Below are positions 46,009-55,524 of a stretch of DNA of 59,919 nt, in pieces. A program made the position numbers and the translations under genes. Under the pieces are notes generated by a model. That model was not told where the DNA came from. It was given only the letters and a program-made list of their open reading frames with translations, and made no database searches. The stretch spans positions 1 through 59,919 of the forward strand of contig NZ_JAKVIO010000025.1 of NCBI RefSeq assembly GCF_022601895.1. The letters are read 5' to 3'. This DNA is from Sphingomonas sp. LaA6.9 (GTDB lineage Bacteria; Pseudomonadota; Alphaproteobacteria; Sphingomonadales; Sphingomonadaceae). Positions within the stretch are counted from its first letter, which is position 1, and each line of letters begins with the position of its first letter.

Positions 46009-47303
46009 CTATCGTACGCCTTGGGCAAGGCGCCGTCGGTGGCGGTGCGATAGCGATCGCGCAGCCTGGTCTGGCGATTGTCGAGCGGCTGCTCTACGCC
46101 GTCGATCCAGACGCGCTCCGCCGCGCTGGCGAGTTCGAGCGGGTCGCCATCCCAGATCACGACATCGGCCCTACGGCCGGCGCGCAGCGATCCGATCTCG
46201 CCGCCAAGCCCGATAGCTTCCGCCGGGCCCGACGTGATCGTGGCGAATGCCTGTCCCCAGTCGAGACCGGCAGCCCCCGGCACCTTACTGAGCGCGACAA
46301 GATTGCCCGCATATTGCGTCGAACGCTTGACCATGCGCGATTCGTCATCGTCGATCATGCCGATCGACACATCGACCCCGGCAGCCTTGAGACGGCCGAT
46401 ATTGGACTGGGTCGCGGCAACCACCTCGAAACTGTCGGGCAGATCGCGCAGCGCCGACGCGATGACCGGAACCCTGGCCGCCGCGATCTGCGCAGCGACG
46501 GTCCAGCCTTCGCTTGCTCCGACCAGCACCATCTTGAGCGCAGGAAATTCGCGACGTAGCGCGAGCACGTTGAGGATATCGCTGCCCCGTTCGACATGAA
46601 CGAGCAGCGGAGTCCGTCCCTCGACGACGGGCACCAGCGCCTCGGCATCGGCGGAGGGCAGGAAGGCATCCTTGCTGTCGCCGTCATAGGTCGCGGGATT
46701 GCGGGCGTAGCGCTGCGCGGCCTTGAGCGAGGTCCGGAACTGGAGAAATGCTGCCGCGCGGCTTCCTCCGGCCTCCGCGGCGCCCGCTTCACCAAACTCG
46801 ACAAACTGGAAGGCGCGGGGCCTGGTCACTGCATCCATGTCCACGCCGAGGTCGATCACCGCGCCCTGCCCCGCGAACATCGTCGCCGCCGTGCCCGGAG
46901 AGACGATGGCGCGGGTCACACCGGCCGCACGATTGATCGCGATCGGGGTGGCGCGCGGATTGACCGCGGGCGCGACATCGATCGCCGCCGACCAGGGCGC
47001 GTTCCTCGCGGCGGCATCGTTGGTGGGGCTGACGGCATCAACCTCAACGATGCCGAGCCGCGAGAAGCCGCCGACGATGCCGGGGGTGACCCATTTTCCG
47101 GTCGCATCGATCACCTGCGCGCCTGCGGGCGCAGCCACGCCCCGACCCGCCGCGACGATCCGCCCATCACGCACTACGACGGTGCCGCCCTCGATCGGTG
47201 CCGACCCGTCGCCCAGCGCAACGGTGCCGCCCGTGATCGCAACGGTCTGTGCCGAGGCGGGAGCCGCGATCAACGCGGCGCATGCAAGAAGGAGATGCCT
47301 CAT
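46005..47303 (-). CDS. Amidohydrolase-like protein lacking the HxH metal motif
   Basis: 432 aa with signal peptide MRHLLLACAALIAAPASAQ. The fold follows amidohydrolases (DATGKWVTPGI... and the end RADVVIWDGDPLELASAAER), but where the upstream partner has TPGIIDIHSHLG this protein has TPGIVGGFSRLG, so the first two metal ligands are gone. It is probably not a classical metal-dependent hydrolase; a partner or scaffold role for the next gene is likely. Overlaps that gene's stop by 4 nt. Confidence 0.85.
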   Translation of the reverse strand: MRHLLLACAALIAAPASAQTVAITGGTVALGDGSAPIEGGTVVVRDGRIVAAGRGVAAPAGAQVIDATGKWVTPGIVGGFSRLGIVEVDAVSPTNDAAARNAPWSAAIDVAPAVNPRATPIAINRAAGVTRAIVSPGTAATMFAGQGAVIDLGVDMDAVTRPRAFQFVEFGEAGAAEAGGSRAAAFLQFRTSLKAAQRYARNPATYDGDSKDAFLPSADAEALVPVVEGRTPLLVHVERGSDILNVLALRREFPALKMVLVGASEGWTVAAQIAAARVPVIASALRDLPDSFEVVAATQSNIGRLKAAGVDVSIGMIDDDESRMVKRSTQYAGNLVALSKVPGAAGLDWGQAFATITSGPAEAIGLGGEIGSLRAGRRADVVIWDGDPLELASAAERVWIDGVEQPLDNRQTRLRDRYRTATDGALPKAYDR

Positions 47304-48694
47304 TTCGGATCTCCCTCACCCGGCTGGCCAAGTTCGAAGTCGCTGACCGGCCTCCGCTTTGGATCATTGGCGTCATAGAGCAGCGCGCCATCGATCCACA
47401 CCTTTTCAGGGCGGGTATAGACGCTGAAGGGATTGCCGTTCCACAGCACCACGTCGGCCATCTTGCCGGGTTTCAGACTGCCGGTTCTGTCGGCTATGCC
47501 CATCGCCTTTGCCGGGTTGTAGCTGAGCCAGGTCCACGCCACTTCATCGCTGACATTGATGCCGATCCGGCGCCCGTCAGCGAGCGCCTTGGCAGCCTCC
47601 TGATTGAGCCGCTGGATGCCGTTGGCATCGTCCGAGTGGACGATCGCACAGGCACCCGCATTGTGGACGAGCGGGATATTCTCGTGGATCGCGTCATAGG
47701 ATTCCATCTTGAACCCGTACCAGTCGGCCCACATCGCCGCGCAGATGTCGTTTTCCTTGAGGAGGTCGGCGATCTTGTAGCCTTCCACCGCGTGCTGGAA
47801 GCTTGCGACCTTGTAGCCGAACTCCTTGGCCATATCGATCACGATCGCCATCTCGTCGGCGCGGTAGCAATGGTTATGGACGTTGATCTTGCCTTCGAGC
47901 ACGTCGGCGAGCGTATCCAGCCCGATGTCGCGCGCCTGCTCCTTACCGGCGGCGCGCTTGTTTTTGTATTCGGTCGCCTTGGCCCAGGTCTGGCGATTGA
48001 CCGCGATATTGCCCATGCGCGTCGAGGGCTGCTGGTTGCGGCCGCCATAGACGCGCTTCGGGTTCTCGCCGCACGCCATCTTCAGGCCATAGGGTGCGCC
48101 GGGAAATTTCATCCCCTGCATCGTGCGCGCGGGGACGTTCTTGAGCGTGACCGTGCGGCCACCGAACAGGTTGGCCGAGCCGGGGAGGATCTGCAGCGTG
48201 GTGATGCCGCCATTGGCGAGCGCACGACTGAAGCCCGGATCCTGCGGCCAGACGCTGTGCTCGGCCCAGACCTGCGCGGTTATGGGGTTGGTCGCCTCAT
48301 TACCGTCCGAATGTGCCTGCACACCGGGCGAGGCATAGTCGCCCAGATGGCTATGGATATCGATGATACCGGGCGTCACCCATTTGCCGGCACCGTCGAT
48401 CACCGTCGCGCCTTCGGGGATCGCGGTTTCGGGGCCGCCAATCGCGGTCACCTTGCCTTCGGAAAAGAAGACGACGCCATTTTCGATGCGACCGCCTTCG
48501 CCATCGAAGACCGTGGCGCCGCGGATCACCGTCGGCGCGCCGGGATAGGGCTTGTAGGTCGAAGGATAGGGATTTTCATTGGGCGGGGGTGCCTTCACGG
48601 CCGAGGCCGATTTGGGCGCTGCCTCCCCCTTCGCGCAGGCGGCGAGCGTGAGCCCCGCCGCCAGCACAATCAAACCACGCTTACTGAACGCCAT
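47300..48694 (-). CDS. Lipoprotein amidohydrolase
   Basis: 464 aa. Lipoprotein signal MAFSKRGLIVLAAGLTLAAC (Cys 20). KWVTPGIIDIHSHLGDYASP has the HxH pair; further ligands are expected at KINVHNHCYRADEMAIVIDM, SFQHAVEGYKIADLL and AIVHSDDANGIQRL. A periplasmic imidase or peptidase-like activity is probable. Located between a POT peptide transporter and its HxH-less partner, which suggests peptide or amide salvage. Confidence 0.9.
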   Translation of the reverse strand: MAFSKRGLIVLAAGLTLAACAKGEAAPKSASAVKAPPPNENPYPSTYKPYPGAPTVIRGATVFDGEGGRIENGVVFFSEGKVTAIGGPETAIPEGATVIDGAGKWVTPGIIDIHSHLGDYASPGVQAHSDGNEATNPITAQVWAEHSVWPQDPGFSRALANGGITTLQILPGSANLFGGRTVTLKNVPARTMQGMKFPGAPYGLKMACGENPKRVYGGRNQQPSTRMGNIAVNRQTWAKATEYKNKRAAGKEQARDIGLDTLADVLEGKINVHNHCYRADEMAIVIDMAKEFGYKVASFQHAVEGYKIADLLKENDICAAMWADWYGFKMESYDAIHENIPLVHNAGACAIVHSDDANGIQRLNQEAAKALADGRRIGINVSDEVAWTWLSYNPAKAMGIADRTGSLKPGKMADVVLWNGNPFSVYTRPEKVWIDGALLYDANDPKRRPVSDFELGQPGEGDPK

Positions 48695-50459
48695 GCATCC
48701 ACCTTTTCAGGAGTGGGGAAATCACGAAGAGGAAAATGCCGATGCCGATCGCCCAGAGACCGATCGTCTGGAACACGCCGATATAGGTGTCGAGCGCCAT
48801 CTTGGGGTTGGTTACTTCGCCGCCCACGGTCTCGACGCTCGCGAACTGCGTGATCATGCCACCGACATAGTTCGCCATCGAGGTCGCGAGGAACCACACG
48901 CCCATCATCATGCCCACAATCCGGGCGATCGAGAGCTTGGTGATCATCGACAGACCGACAGGCGAAAGGCAGAGCTCGCCGATCGAGTGGAGCAGATAGA
49001 GCAGCGCAAGCCAGATGATGCCGACGCGGAACTGGCTGTCCGCGAACTGCGCACCGAACACGACGACGAGGAAGCCGAGCCCGACGAGAACGAGCGCGAA
49101 CGAGAATTTGACCGGGATCGAAGGTTCGAAGTTGCGCTTTGCGAGCTTGACCCAGAGCCCCGCAAAAAGCGGCGCGAGCAGCACGATGAAGATCGGGTTG
49201 AACGCCTGCACCGAGCCCGCGGGCATGTCCATGCCGAAGCCGATATGGCGGTCGGTCGAGCGTTCGGCGAACAGCGTGAGCGCGGAACCCGCGAGTTCGA
49301 ACAGCGTCCAGAAGACGACCGACATCACGACCAGCACGATCGCCACGACCATCTTCTCGAATTCTTCGCGCGTCCCCACGCGCGCCGCCCAGACCGGAAT
49401 GCCGATCACGGCCGCGACGAACAGCCCGAAGAGCACCTTGCCGAGCAGTGGCAGCGCCGCGAGATAACCGAGGATGCCCGTGCCTTCACCTGCCGCGGCG
49501 TGCGCGGCCTGTGCGGAGAGCATTGCGTTGTTGAGCAGGAACCATGCGACGGGGATCGCGGCGAGCGCGCCCAGATAGACATAGAACCGCGACTTTTCCC
49601 CAACATCGGCCGGCGGCTCGCCATAGCCCTTCAGGCGCCCGCCATCGAACTGGAACAGGCCCCAGGCGATCGCCATGCCGACGGCAACGAGGCCGAAGCC
49701 CGCCCACCAGCCGAACCACTGGGCGAAAAGCGGTGCGAAGATCTGGCTGCCGATCGAGCCGAGGTTGATGCCCATGTAGAAGATGGTGAAGCCCGCATCG
49801 CGGCGGCGGTCGCCGGGGGCATAGAGCGTGCCGACGATCGTCGAGATGTTGGGCTTGAAGAAGCCGTTGCCGACGACGACGAGCGAGAGCGACAGCAGCA
49901 TGATCGAGACCCAGAACGGATTGCGCTCCGCATCGGCCTTGAATTCGCCCTTGGCGATCGTCTGCGGCAGCACGCTGCCGTCCGAACCCTGGAGCGTGAC
50001 GCTGCCGTCGTCATTGCCCTTGATCGCATAGGTGCCGGCAGTCGTGACGACCGACTGGACCGACTTGCCGGCCGCGTCCTTCGAGACCTGGACCTCATAG
50101 CTCTGCCCGGCATGATTGAAGACGGGCTTCGCCTGTTCGCCACCAAAGCACAGCCCCAGATAGCCAAGGCACATGATGATCGCGCCGAACTTCACCGAGC
50201 GCTTGGCGCCAAGCAGACGGTCCGCGATCAGCCCGCCGAACAGCGGGGTCAGGTAGACGAGGCTGGTAAAGGCGCCATAGAGGCCGCCGGTGGTCTGGTC
50301 ATCGAACAGGAACCACTGCGCGAGGTAGAGCGCGAGCAGCGCGCGCATGCCGTAATAGCCGAAACGCTCCCACATCTCGGTGGTGAACAGGCGCGCAAGC
50401 TGTGGTGGATGGCCGAACCAGGTCTTTTCGCCTGCTCCGGTGGTTGAATTGCTAGCCAT
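48681..50459 (-). CDS. POT family proton:peptide symporter
   Basis: 592 aa, 12 or more spans. TTEMWERFGYYGMRALLALY is the ExxERFxYY motif, and GGLIADRLLGAKRSVKFGA and FTIFYMGINLGSIGSQIFAP are typical POT signatures. A stretch around residues 106-165 (for example GKSVQSVVTTAGTYAIKGND) is an extra periplasmic loop between spans that I do not know from short POT members. Start ATG at 50459 after GGGGAG; the longer ORF is not used. Overlaps the amidohydrolase start by 14 nt, so the three genes form one operon for peptide uptake and breakdown. Confidence 0.93.
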   Translation of the reverse strand: MASNSTTGAGEKTWFGHPPQLARLFTTEMWERFGYYGMRALLALYLAQWFLFDDQTTGGLYGAFTSLVYLTPLFGGLIADRLLGAKRSVKFGAIIMCLGYLGLCFGGEQAKPVFNHAGQSYEVQVSKDAAGKSVQSVVTTAGTYAIKGNDDGSVTLQGSDGSVLPQTIAKGEFKADAERNPFWVSIMLLSLSLVVVGNGFFKPNISTIVGTLYAPGDRRRDAGFTIFYMGINLGSIGSQIFAPLFAQWFGWWAGFGLVAVGMAIAWGLFQFDGGRLKGYGEPPADVGEKSRFYVYLGALAAIPVAWFLLNNAMLSAQAAHAAAGEGTGILGYLAALPLLGKVLFGLFVAAVIGIPVWAARVGTREEFEKMVVAIVLVVMSVVFWTLFELAGSALTLFAERSTDRHIGFGMDMPAGSVQAFNPIFIVLLAPLFAGLWVKLAKRNFEPSIPVKFSFALVLVGLGFLVVVFGAQFADSQFRVGIIWLALLYLLHSIGELCLSPVGLSMITKLSIARIVGMMMGVWFLATSMANYVGGMITQFASVETVGGEVTNPKMALDTYIGVFQTIGLWAIGIGIFLFVISPLLKRWMHGVQ

Positions 50460-50589
50460 TTGGCAAACTGCTCCCCGTGGAATTGACTTTGGCCGGAACG
50501 GGCCGGCCTGATTGCGGCGCAGACTAGCGTGGAAATTGCTCGTGTGAAGAACATTGTTGCGCGGCTGTGACGCTGGTAGGGCGGCCCTC

Positions 50590-51171
50590 ATGTTCAACGA
50601 CCGCAGCACCCCGCTTTCGCTTCTTGCCTCCCGCCGATCAGGCAAGCCGCGCGACATGGTGGCGCCGGGACCCGATGCGGAGCAGCTGCGCGAGATGCTG
50701 ACCATCGCGGCGCGCACGCCCGATCACGGCAAGCTCGCGCCCTGGCGCTTCGTGATCGTGGAAGGCAACCGCCGCGAGGCGCTCGCCGGGCTGCTCGTCG
50801 ATGCCTACCGCGCCGAGCGACCCGAGGCGGGGCGACTGGAAATCGAGGCAATGCAACAGTTTGCGCATCAGGCGCCGACGCTGGTCGTGGTTCTCTCATC
50901 GCCCAAAGAATCGAGCAAGATTCCGCTCTGGGAGCAGCAGTTGTCGGCGGGTGCGGTGGCGATGAACCTGCTTCACGCGGCGCATGCCATGGGCTTTGTC
51001 GGCGGCTGGCTCACGGGCTGGCCCGCCTATAGCGACGCGGTGCGCGACGCCTTTGGTGCGGCACCCGAGCGGATTGCGGGCTTCGTCTTCATCGGATCGC
51101 CCTCGCGCGATCTCGAGGAGCGGCCGCGCCCCGATATGGACATGATCGTCAGCTACTGGCCGGGCGGCTGA
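50590..51171 (+). CDS. Nitroreductase family protein (putative RutE/YdjA-like)
   Basis: 193 aa. LLASRRSGKPRDMVAPGPDA and ARTPDHGKLAPWRFVIVEG are motifs of the YdjA-type FMN nitroreductases; NLLHAAHAMGFVGGWLTGWP and FVFIGSPSRDLEERPRPD complete the FMN site. Physiological substrate unknown. ATG at 50590. Confidence 0.9.
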   Translation: MFNDRSTPLSLLASRRSGKPRDMVAPGPDAEQLREMLTIAARTPDHGKLAPWRFVIVEGNRREALAGLLVDAYRAERPEAGRLEIEAMQQFAHQAPTLVVVLSSPKESSKIPLWEQQLSAGAVAMNLLHAAHAMGFVGGWLTGWPAYSDAVRDAFGAAPERIAGFVFIGSPSRDLEERPRPDMDMIVSYWPGG

Positions 51172-51193
51172 TCGCAATCGCGCATTGGCATTT

Positions 51194-51205
51194 CATGCCG
51201 GCATG
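51194..51205. promoter_or_regulatory. 12-bp palindrome before the GntR gene
   Basis: CATGCCGGCATG is a perfect palindrome 14 bp before the GntR start. Its place fits autoregulation by the regulator at 51220. No other copy was seen in the immediate neighbourhood. Confidence 0.4.
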
Positions 51206-51219
51206 TGTATTATGCCCCT

Positions 51220-51576
51220 ATGACAGTGATAGGCGGTGAAGAAAGCCCGGTTTATCTGAGGCTTCGCGGCATGATCTCGGCGATGATTCTCGACGGAACC
51301 TATGCCGAGGGTGATCAGCTTCCATCGGTACGCGTGTTCGCGAGCGAACATGGCGCCAATCCCCTGACGGTCGCCAAGGCGTATCAGAGCCTGCAGGACA
51401 AGGGCTATGTCACGGTCAAGCGCGGCATCGGCATGTTCGTAGCCGAGGGCGCCATCGACCAGCTGCGCGTCGACGAGCGCGCGCAGTTCCTCACCGAATT
51501 CTGGCCCAAAATTCGTCAGCACATCGCCCGGCTGGGCATCGAGCCCGCCGAGCTTCTCGATCGCATCGACGCCTGA
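51220..51576 (+). CDS. GntR family regulator (YtrA-type, short)
   Basis: 118 aa. YLRLRGMISAMILDGTYAEG, then DQLPSVRVFASEHGANPLTV and AKAYQSLQDKGYVTVKRGIG, is the winged helix; only a short C-terminal helix follows, as in the YtrA subfamily. An upstream in-frame GTG at 51205 is less likely. Convergent with the acyl-CoA dehydrogenase gene 6 nt away. Confidence 0.9.
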   Translation: MTVIGGEESPVYLRLRGMISAMILDGTYAEGDQLPSVRVFASEHGANPLTVAKAYQSLQDKGYVTVKRGIGMFVAEGAIDQLRVDERAQFLTEFWPKIRQHIARLGIEPAELLDRIDA

Positions 51577-51582
51577 GCGCTG

Positions 51583-53307
51583 TCAGGCGGCGAACGCCGC
51601 CTGATCCACCGAATAGAGCAGTTCCGCACCCGCCATCGCAGACGCGGCAAGGCCCTGCGCCTCGGGCACGACCTGCCCGACATAGTAGCGCGCGGCCGCC
51701 TGCTTCATCGCGAGGAAGGCCGGGTCGCCCATGGCCGTGTCCGCGATACGGCCCTGGCGCTCCATCAGCCAGCCTGCGACCGCGACCGAAAGCATCGTCA
51801 GCAAGGGATAGCTCGCCGCCAGCCGGTCATCGGCGCCCGCGGACGCCAGATGCGCACCGACCGTCTCGACCGAATCGATCAGCGCACGCAGCCCCGCGTC
51901 CTCGGCCTCTGCGCGCATGTCGGCGATAAGCGCCTTGAGCGTCGCGCCGCCCTCGAGCCCGAGCTTGCGCCCGACCAGATCGGCCGCCTGAATGCCGTTG
52001 GTTCCTTCATAGATCGGCGCGATACGGATATCGCGATAATGCTGCGCGGCGCCGGTCTCCTCGATAAAGCCCATGCCGCCATGTACCTGCACGCCGAGCG
52101 AGGCGACCTCGCAGCCGACATCGGTGCCGTAAGCCTTGGCGAGCGGGGTCAGCAGGTCGAGCCGATTCGCGGCATCGACATCGCCGAGATGCGCGCGGTC
52201 GACCTGACCGGCGGCATAGTAGACCAGCGCGCGTGCGCCCTGCGTCAGCGCCTTCATGCGCAGCAGCATGCGGCGGACATCGGGATGCTCGATGATCGCG
52301 ACGGGATCGCGCGAAGGCCCGCCGGCGCGCGCCGACTGGATACGTTCGCGCGCGTAGGACACCGCCTGCTGCGTCGCACGCTCGCCGATCTGGACGCCCT
52401 GCAGGCCGACATTGAGCCGCGCATTGTTCATCATCACGAACATCGCGGCGATGCCACCGAATTCGGGGCCGATCAGATGGCCGATGCAATCGTCATTGTC
52501 GCCGAAGCTCAGCACGCAGGTCGGCGAGGCATGGATGCCCAGCTTGTGCTCGATCGAGACGCAGCGGACGTCATTGGGCTCGGCGGGCCTGCCCTCTGCA
52601 TCGAGGCGGAACTTGGGCACGAGGAACAGCGAGATGCCGCGCGTTCCCGCGGGCGCACCGGGGGTGCGCGCGAGGACGAGGTGGACGATATTGTCGGCAA
52701 GATCATGCTCACCGAAGGTGATGAAGATCTTGGTGCCCTTGATCCGATAGCCGCCATCGCCCACGGGGGTCGCGGTGGTGCGCAGCGCGCCGACGTCCGA
52801 TCCCGCCTGCGGCTCGGTCAGGTTCATCGTGCCCGTCCATTCGCCCGTGATCAGCCGGGGCAGCCATGCCGCCTTCTGCTCGTCCGTACCATAGGCAATC
52901 AGCGCCTCGATCGCGCCCGGAGTCAGCATGTTGCAGAGCGAGAACCCCATGTTCGCGCTACCCAGATCCTCCATGATCACGGTTGCGAGCGCATAGGGCA
53001 GTCCCTGCCCGCCATAGGCCTCGGGGCCGTTGATGCTGCCCCAGCCGCCATCGACGAACGCCTGGTAAGCCTCACGGAAGCCCGGCGGCATGGTGACGAC
53101 GCCGTCCTTCCACTGCGCGCCGATCTCGTCGCCCGCGCGGTTGAGCGGTGCATATTCGCCCTCGGCGAACTGCCCCGCCCCCTCGAGGATCGCGTCGACC
53201 ATATCGGGCGAGGCCGCCGCATATTTTTCGGTGTCGGCAAGCTCCCCGATCTTCACGACATGCTCGAGCACGAAGCGCTGTTCGGAAACGGGAGCAACAT
53301 AGGTCAT
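51583..53307 (-). CDS. Acyl-CoA dehydrogenase
   Basis: 574 aa. N-terminal part, then NLTEPQAGSDVGALRTTATP for FAD binding, the KIFITFGEHDLADNIVHLVL strand, YARERIQSARAGG and the IAPIYEGTNGIQAADLVGRK block with the catalytic-type glutamate. The length and C-terminal extension match the AidB/DmdC-related subgroup (about 590 aa). It oxidises an acyl-CoA to enoyl-CoA; the exact chain length or methylthio substrate is not clear. Confidence 0.93.
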   Translation of the reverse strand: MTYVAPVSEQRFVLEHVVKIGELADTEKYAAASPDMVDAILEGAGQFAEGEYAPLNRAGDEIGAQWKDGVVTMPPGFREAYQAFVDGGWGSINGPEAYGGQGLPYALATVIMEDLGSANMGFSLCNMLTPGAIEALIAYGTDEQKAAWLPRLITGEWTGTMNLTEPQAGSDVGALRTTATPVGDGGYRIKGTKIFITFGEHDLADNIVHLVLARTPGAPAGTRGISLFLVPKFRLDAEGRPAEPNDVRCVSIEHKLGIHASPTCVLSFGDNDDCIGHLIGPEFGGIAAMFVMMNNARLNVGLQGVQIGERATQQAVSYARERIQSARAGGPSRDPVAIIEHPDVRRMLLRMKALTQGARALVYYAAGQVDRAHLGDVDAANRLDLLTPLAKAYGTDVGCEVASLGVQVHGGMGFIEETGAAQHYRDIRIAPIYEGTNGIQAADLVGRKLGLEGGATLKALIADMRAEAEDAGLRALIDSVETVGAHLASAGADDRLAASYPLLTMLSVAVAGWLMERQGRIADTAMGDPAFLAMKQAAARYYVGQVVPEAQGLAASAMAGAELLYSVDQAAFAA

Positions 53308-53355
53308 CGGGACTACATCCTTGCGTGTGATTTGCGCGCGCTATAGCGCCACTGC

Positions 53356-54309
53356 ATGACCGGCTCAAATGCGTCCTATCAGACCGTGACACGCCCCTAC
53401 GGCAAGGCGGCGATCGACGAGGCCGCGGCACTGATCCGCCAAGGCCATCCGATCGCGATTCCGACCGAAACGGTCTATGGACTCGCCGCCGATGCGACGA
53501 ATCCGGAAGCGGTCGCGCGAATCTATGCCGCCAAGGGGCGCCCCAGCTTCAACCCGTTGATCGTCCACATTCCCGATCTTGCCGCGGCCGAGGCGCTCGC
53601 GATGTTCGACGACACGGCGCACGCGCTCGCGGCCGCCTTCTGGCCGGGCCCGCTGACGATCGTGGCACCGCTCAGGCCCGATGCGCCGATCGCGTCGATC
53701 GCGACTGCGGGGCTGGGCACGATCGCGCTGCGTTGCCCAGCGCACGAAGCGATGCAGGCGCTGCTCAGGGTCAGCGGACGGCCGCTCGCCGCGCCTTCCG
53801 CGAATGCCAGCGGACGCATCAGCCCGACACGCGCCGAACATGTCAGCGCAAGCCTCGACGGGCGGATCCCGCTGATCGTCGATGCCGGCGCAACCGCACA
53901 GGGCATCGAATCGACGATAGTCGCGCCCGCGGATGGCGTGGTCCGCCTGCTCCGTCCCGGCCCGATCACGCCCGAGCAGATTACAGCCGCTGCGGGGTTC
54001 CCAGTCACGACTGCGGCCAGCGGCGCGATCGAGGCACCCGGCCAGCTCGCCAGCCATTACGCGCCCGCCAAGCCGGTGCGCCTCAACGCGACCGAGGCGC
54101 GCGATAACGAATGGCTGATCGGTTTCGGCCCGATCGCGGGCGACGCAAGCCTTTCGCCACAAGGAGACCTTGTCGAGGCGGCCGCGCGCCTGTTCGACCT
54201 GCTCCACCAGGCCGACGGGAGCAATCGAACCGCCATCGCGATTGCGCCGGTTCCGCATCACGGGCTCGGAGTCGCAATCAACGATCGCCTTGCCCGCGCA
54301 GCCGCCTGA
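53356..54309 (+). CDS. L-threonylcarbamoyladenylate synthase (Sua5 type)
   Basis: 317 aa, so it has the TsaC/YrdC domain plus the C-terminal Sua5 domain. IPTETVYGLAADATNPEAVA, YAAKGRPSFNPLIVHIPDLA and RPLAAPSANASGRISPTRAE are the YrdC core; ASGAIEAPGQLASHYAPAKP is the linker to the Sua5 domain. Makes the precursor of t6A in tRNA. Divergent from the acyl-CoA dehydrogenase gene (48-bp gap). Confidence 0.95.
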   Translation: MTGSNASYQTVTRPYGKAAIDEAAALIRQGHPIAIPTETVYGLAADATNPEAVARIYAAKGRPSFNPLIVHIPDLAAAEALAMFDDTAHALAAAFWPGPLTIVAPLRPDAPIASIATAGLGTIALRCPAHEAMQALLRVSGRPLAAPSANASGRISPTRAEHVSASLDGRIPLIVDAGATAQGIESTIVAPADGVVRLLRPGPITPEQITAAAGFPVTTAASGAIEAPGQLASHYAPAKPVRLNATEARDNEWLIGFGPIAGDASLSPQGDLVEAAARLFDLLHQADGSNRTAIAIAPVPHHGLGVAINDRLARAAA

Positions 54310-54415
54310 CCAGCAGAATCGCTGCGATTCCATGTGTTTCTTTACGCTTTCACAACTTTAGGTCACACTCCCCTGCCCGCCCCGAACATGCGGGGCGCCA
54401 AAAGGGGAGCGAGAC

Positions 54416-55120
54416 ATGACGATCGTTCAACGTGGCATCGCGGAATTTCTCGGCACATTCTGGCTTGTTTTCGGCGGATGCGGCAGCGCCGTACTTGCCG
54501 CAGCATTTCCCGAACTGGGCATAGGCTTTGCGGGCGTCGCCCTCGCCTTTGGCCTCACCGTTCTCACCATGGCCTATGCTGTCGGCCATATCTCCGGCGG
54601 GCATTTCAACCCCGCGGTCACGCTGGGCCTGTGGGCTGGCGGACGCTTCGCGACGGCCGACATACCCGCTTATGTGATCGCGCAGGTGCTCGGCGCCATC
54701 GCGGCCGCCTTTGCGCTCTATTGCATCGCAAGCGGCACGGCGAGCTACGACCTTGCGGTCAACGGCCTTGCCGCCAACGGCTTTGGCGAGCATTCGCCCG
54801 GGCAGTACAGCATGGCCGCAGGCTTTCTGATCGAGGTGCTGCTCACCTTCTTCTTCCTGATCATCATCATGGGTGCGACCGATGGCCGCGCACCCGCGGG
54901 CTTCGCCCCGATCGCAATCGGCCTCGGGCTCACGCTCATCCACCTCATCAGCATCCCGGTGACCAACACCTCGGTCAATCCCGCGCGCAGCACGGGTCCG
55001 GCGCTCATCGTAGGCGGCTGGGCGATCCAGCAGCTCTGGCTCTTCTGGGTGGCGCCGCTGATCGGCGGTGCGCTGGGCGGCTTCGTCTACAAGATGTTCG
55101 CTGGCGCAAAACAAGGCTGA
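54416..55120 (+). CDS. aqpZ: Aquaporin Z
   Basis: 234 aa, six spans. Both NPA boxes are present, [20 protein letters not shown] and [19 protein letters not shown], with the selectivity arginine R in NPARS. The absence of the longer GlpF-type loops favours water over glycerol. Starts with [20 protein letters not shown]. Terminator follows. Confidence 0.94.
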   Translation: MTIVQRGIAEFLGTFWLVFGGCGSAVLAAAFPELGIGFAGVALAFGLTVLTMAYAVGHISGGHFNPAVTLGLWAGGRFATADIPAYVIAQVLGAIAAAFALYCIASGTASYDLAVNGLAANGFGEHSPGQYSMAAGFLIEVLLTFFFLIIIMGATDGRAPAGFAPIAIGLGLTLIHLISIPVTNTSVNPARSTGPALIVGGWAIQQLWLFWVAPLIGGALGGFVYKMFAGAKQG

Positions 55121-55142
55121 AGCGAAAGCCTCATCACCACGG

Positions 55143-55172
55143 AATGCCCGGGCCGCGCGCCCGGGCATTTTT
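55143..55172 (+). terminator. Rho-independent terminator of aqpZ
   Basis: AATGCCCGGGC (55143-55153) and GCCCGGGCATT (55159-55169), 11-bp perfect stem with a 5-nt loop, followed by a T run (55168-55172). 23 nt after the aqpZ stop. On the other strand there is no T run, so it serves aqpZ only. Confidence 0.9.
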
Positions 55173-55447
55173 CATTGGGGTTCGCCGGGATATTCACCCG
55201 CATAAGGCTCACCGCGCTCGGCGGCTTCGCGCGCCGCCTTCTCACGCTTGCGTGCTTCCTTGCCCTCGCGCTCTTCCTGCTTGCGCATCTCGCGGCCGCG
55301 CTTTTCATCGGCCTCGGACTGGCTCGTCGTCACCGCATCCACGCCTGCACCCACAGCCTTGACGGGCAGCGTCACGATATCGACCGCGGTCTTGGCGATA
55401 CAGCCGCCCAGCGCGAGCGGCAGGGCGAGCAAAACCAGAAATCTCAT
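55172..55447 (-). CDS. Small lipoprotein (DUF6726-like)
   Basis: 91 aa. Signal MRFLVLLALPLALGGC (Cys 16), then IAKTAVDIVTLPVKAVGAGV and a highly charged Glu/Arg/Lys-rich tail (KQEEREGKEARKREKAARE). Resembles what I recall as DUF6726. ATG at 55447 with a GGAG site. Function unknown. Confidence 0.8.
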   Translation of the reverse strand: MRFLVLLALPLALGGCIAKTAVDIVTLPVKAVGAGVDAVTTSQSEADEKRGREMRKQEEREGKEARKREKAAREAAERGEPYAGEYPGEPQ

Positions 55448-55524
55448 TACCAATTACTCCGATACGCGCGTGCATCCTAACGCACACCCGCCTGACATTG
55501 TCCTGAACGACGGAAGCGCCGGAC

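Noticed and set aside
48579-50447. 622-codon open frame on the plus strand, rich in Arg, Asp and Glu
   Set aside because: It lies opposite the POT transporter and amidohydrolase genes, has shadow-type composition and no recognisable motif. Frames on the other strand have full domain signatures.
51850-53346. 498-codon plus-strand frame opposite the acyl-CoA dehydrogenase
   Set aside because: Shadow frame; the minus strand carries all flavoprotein signatures.
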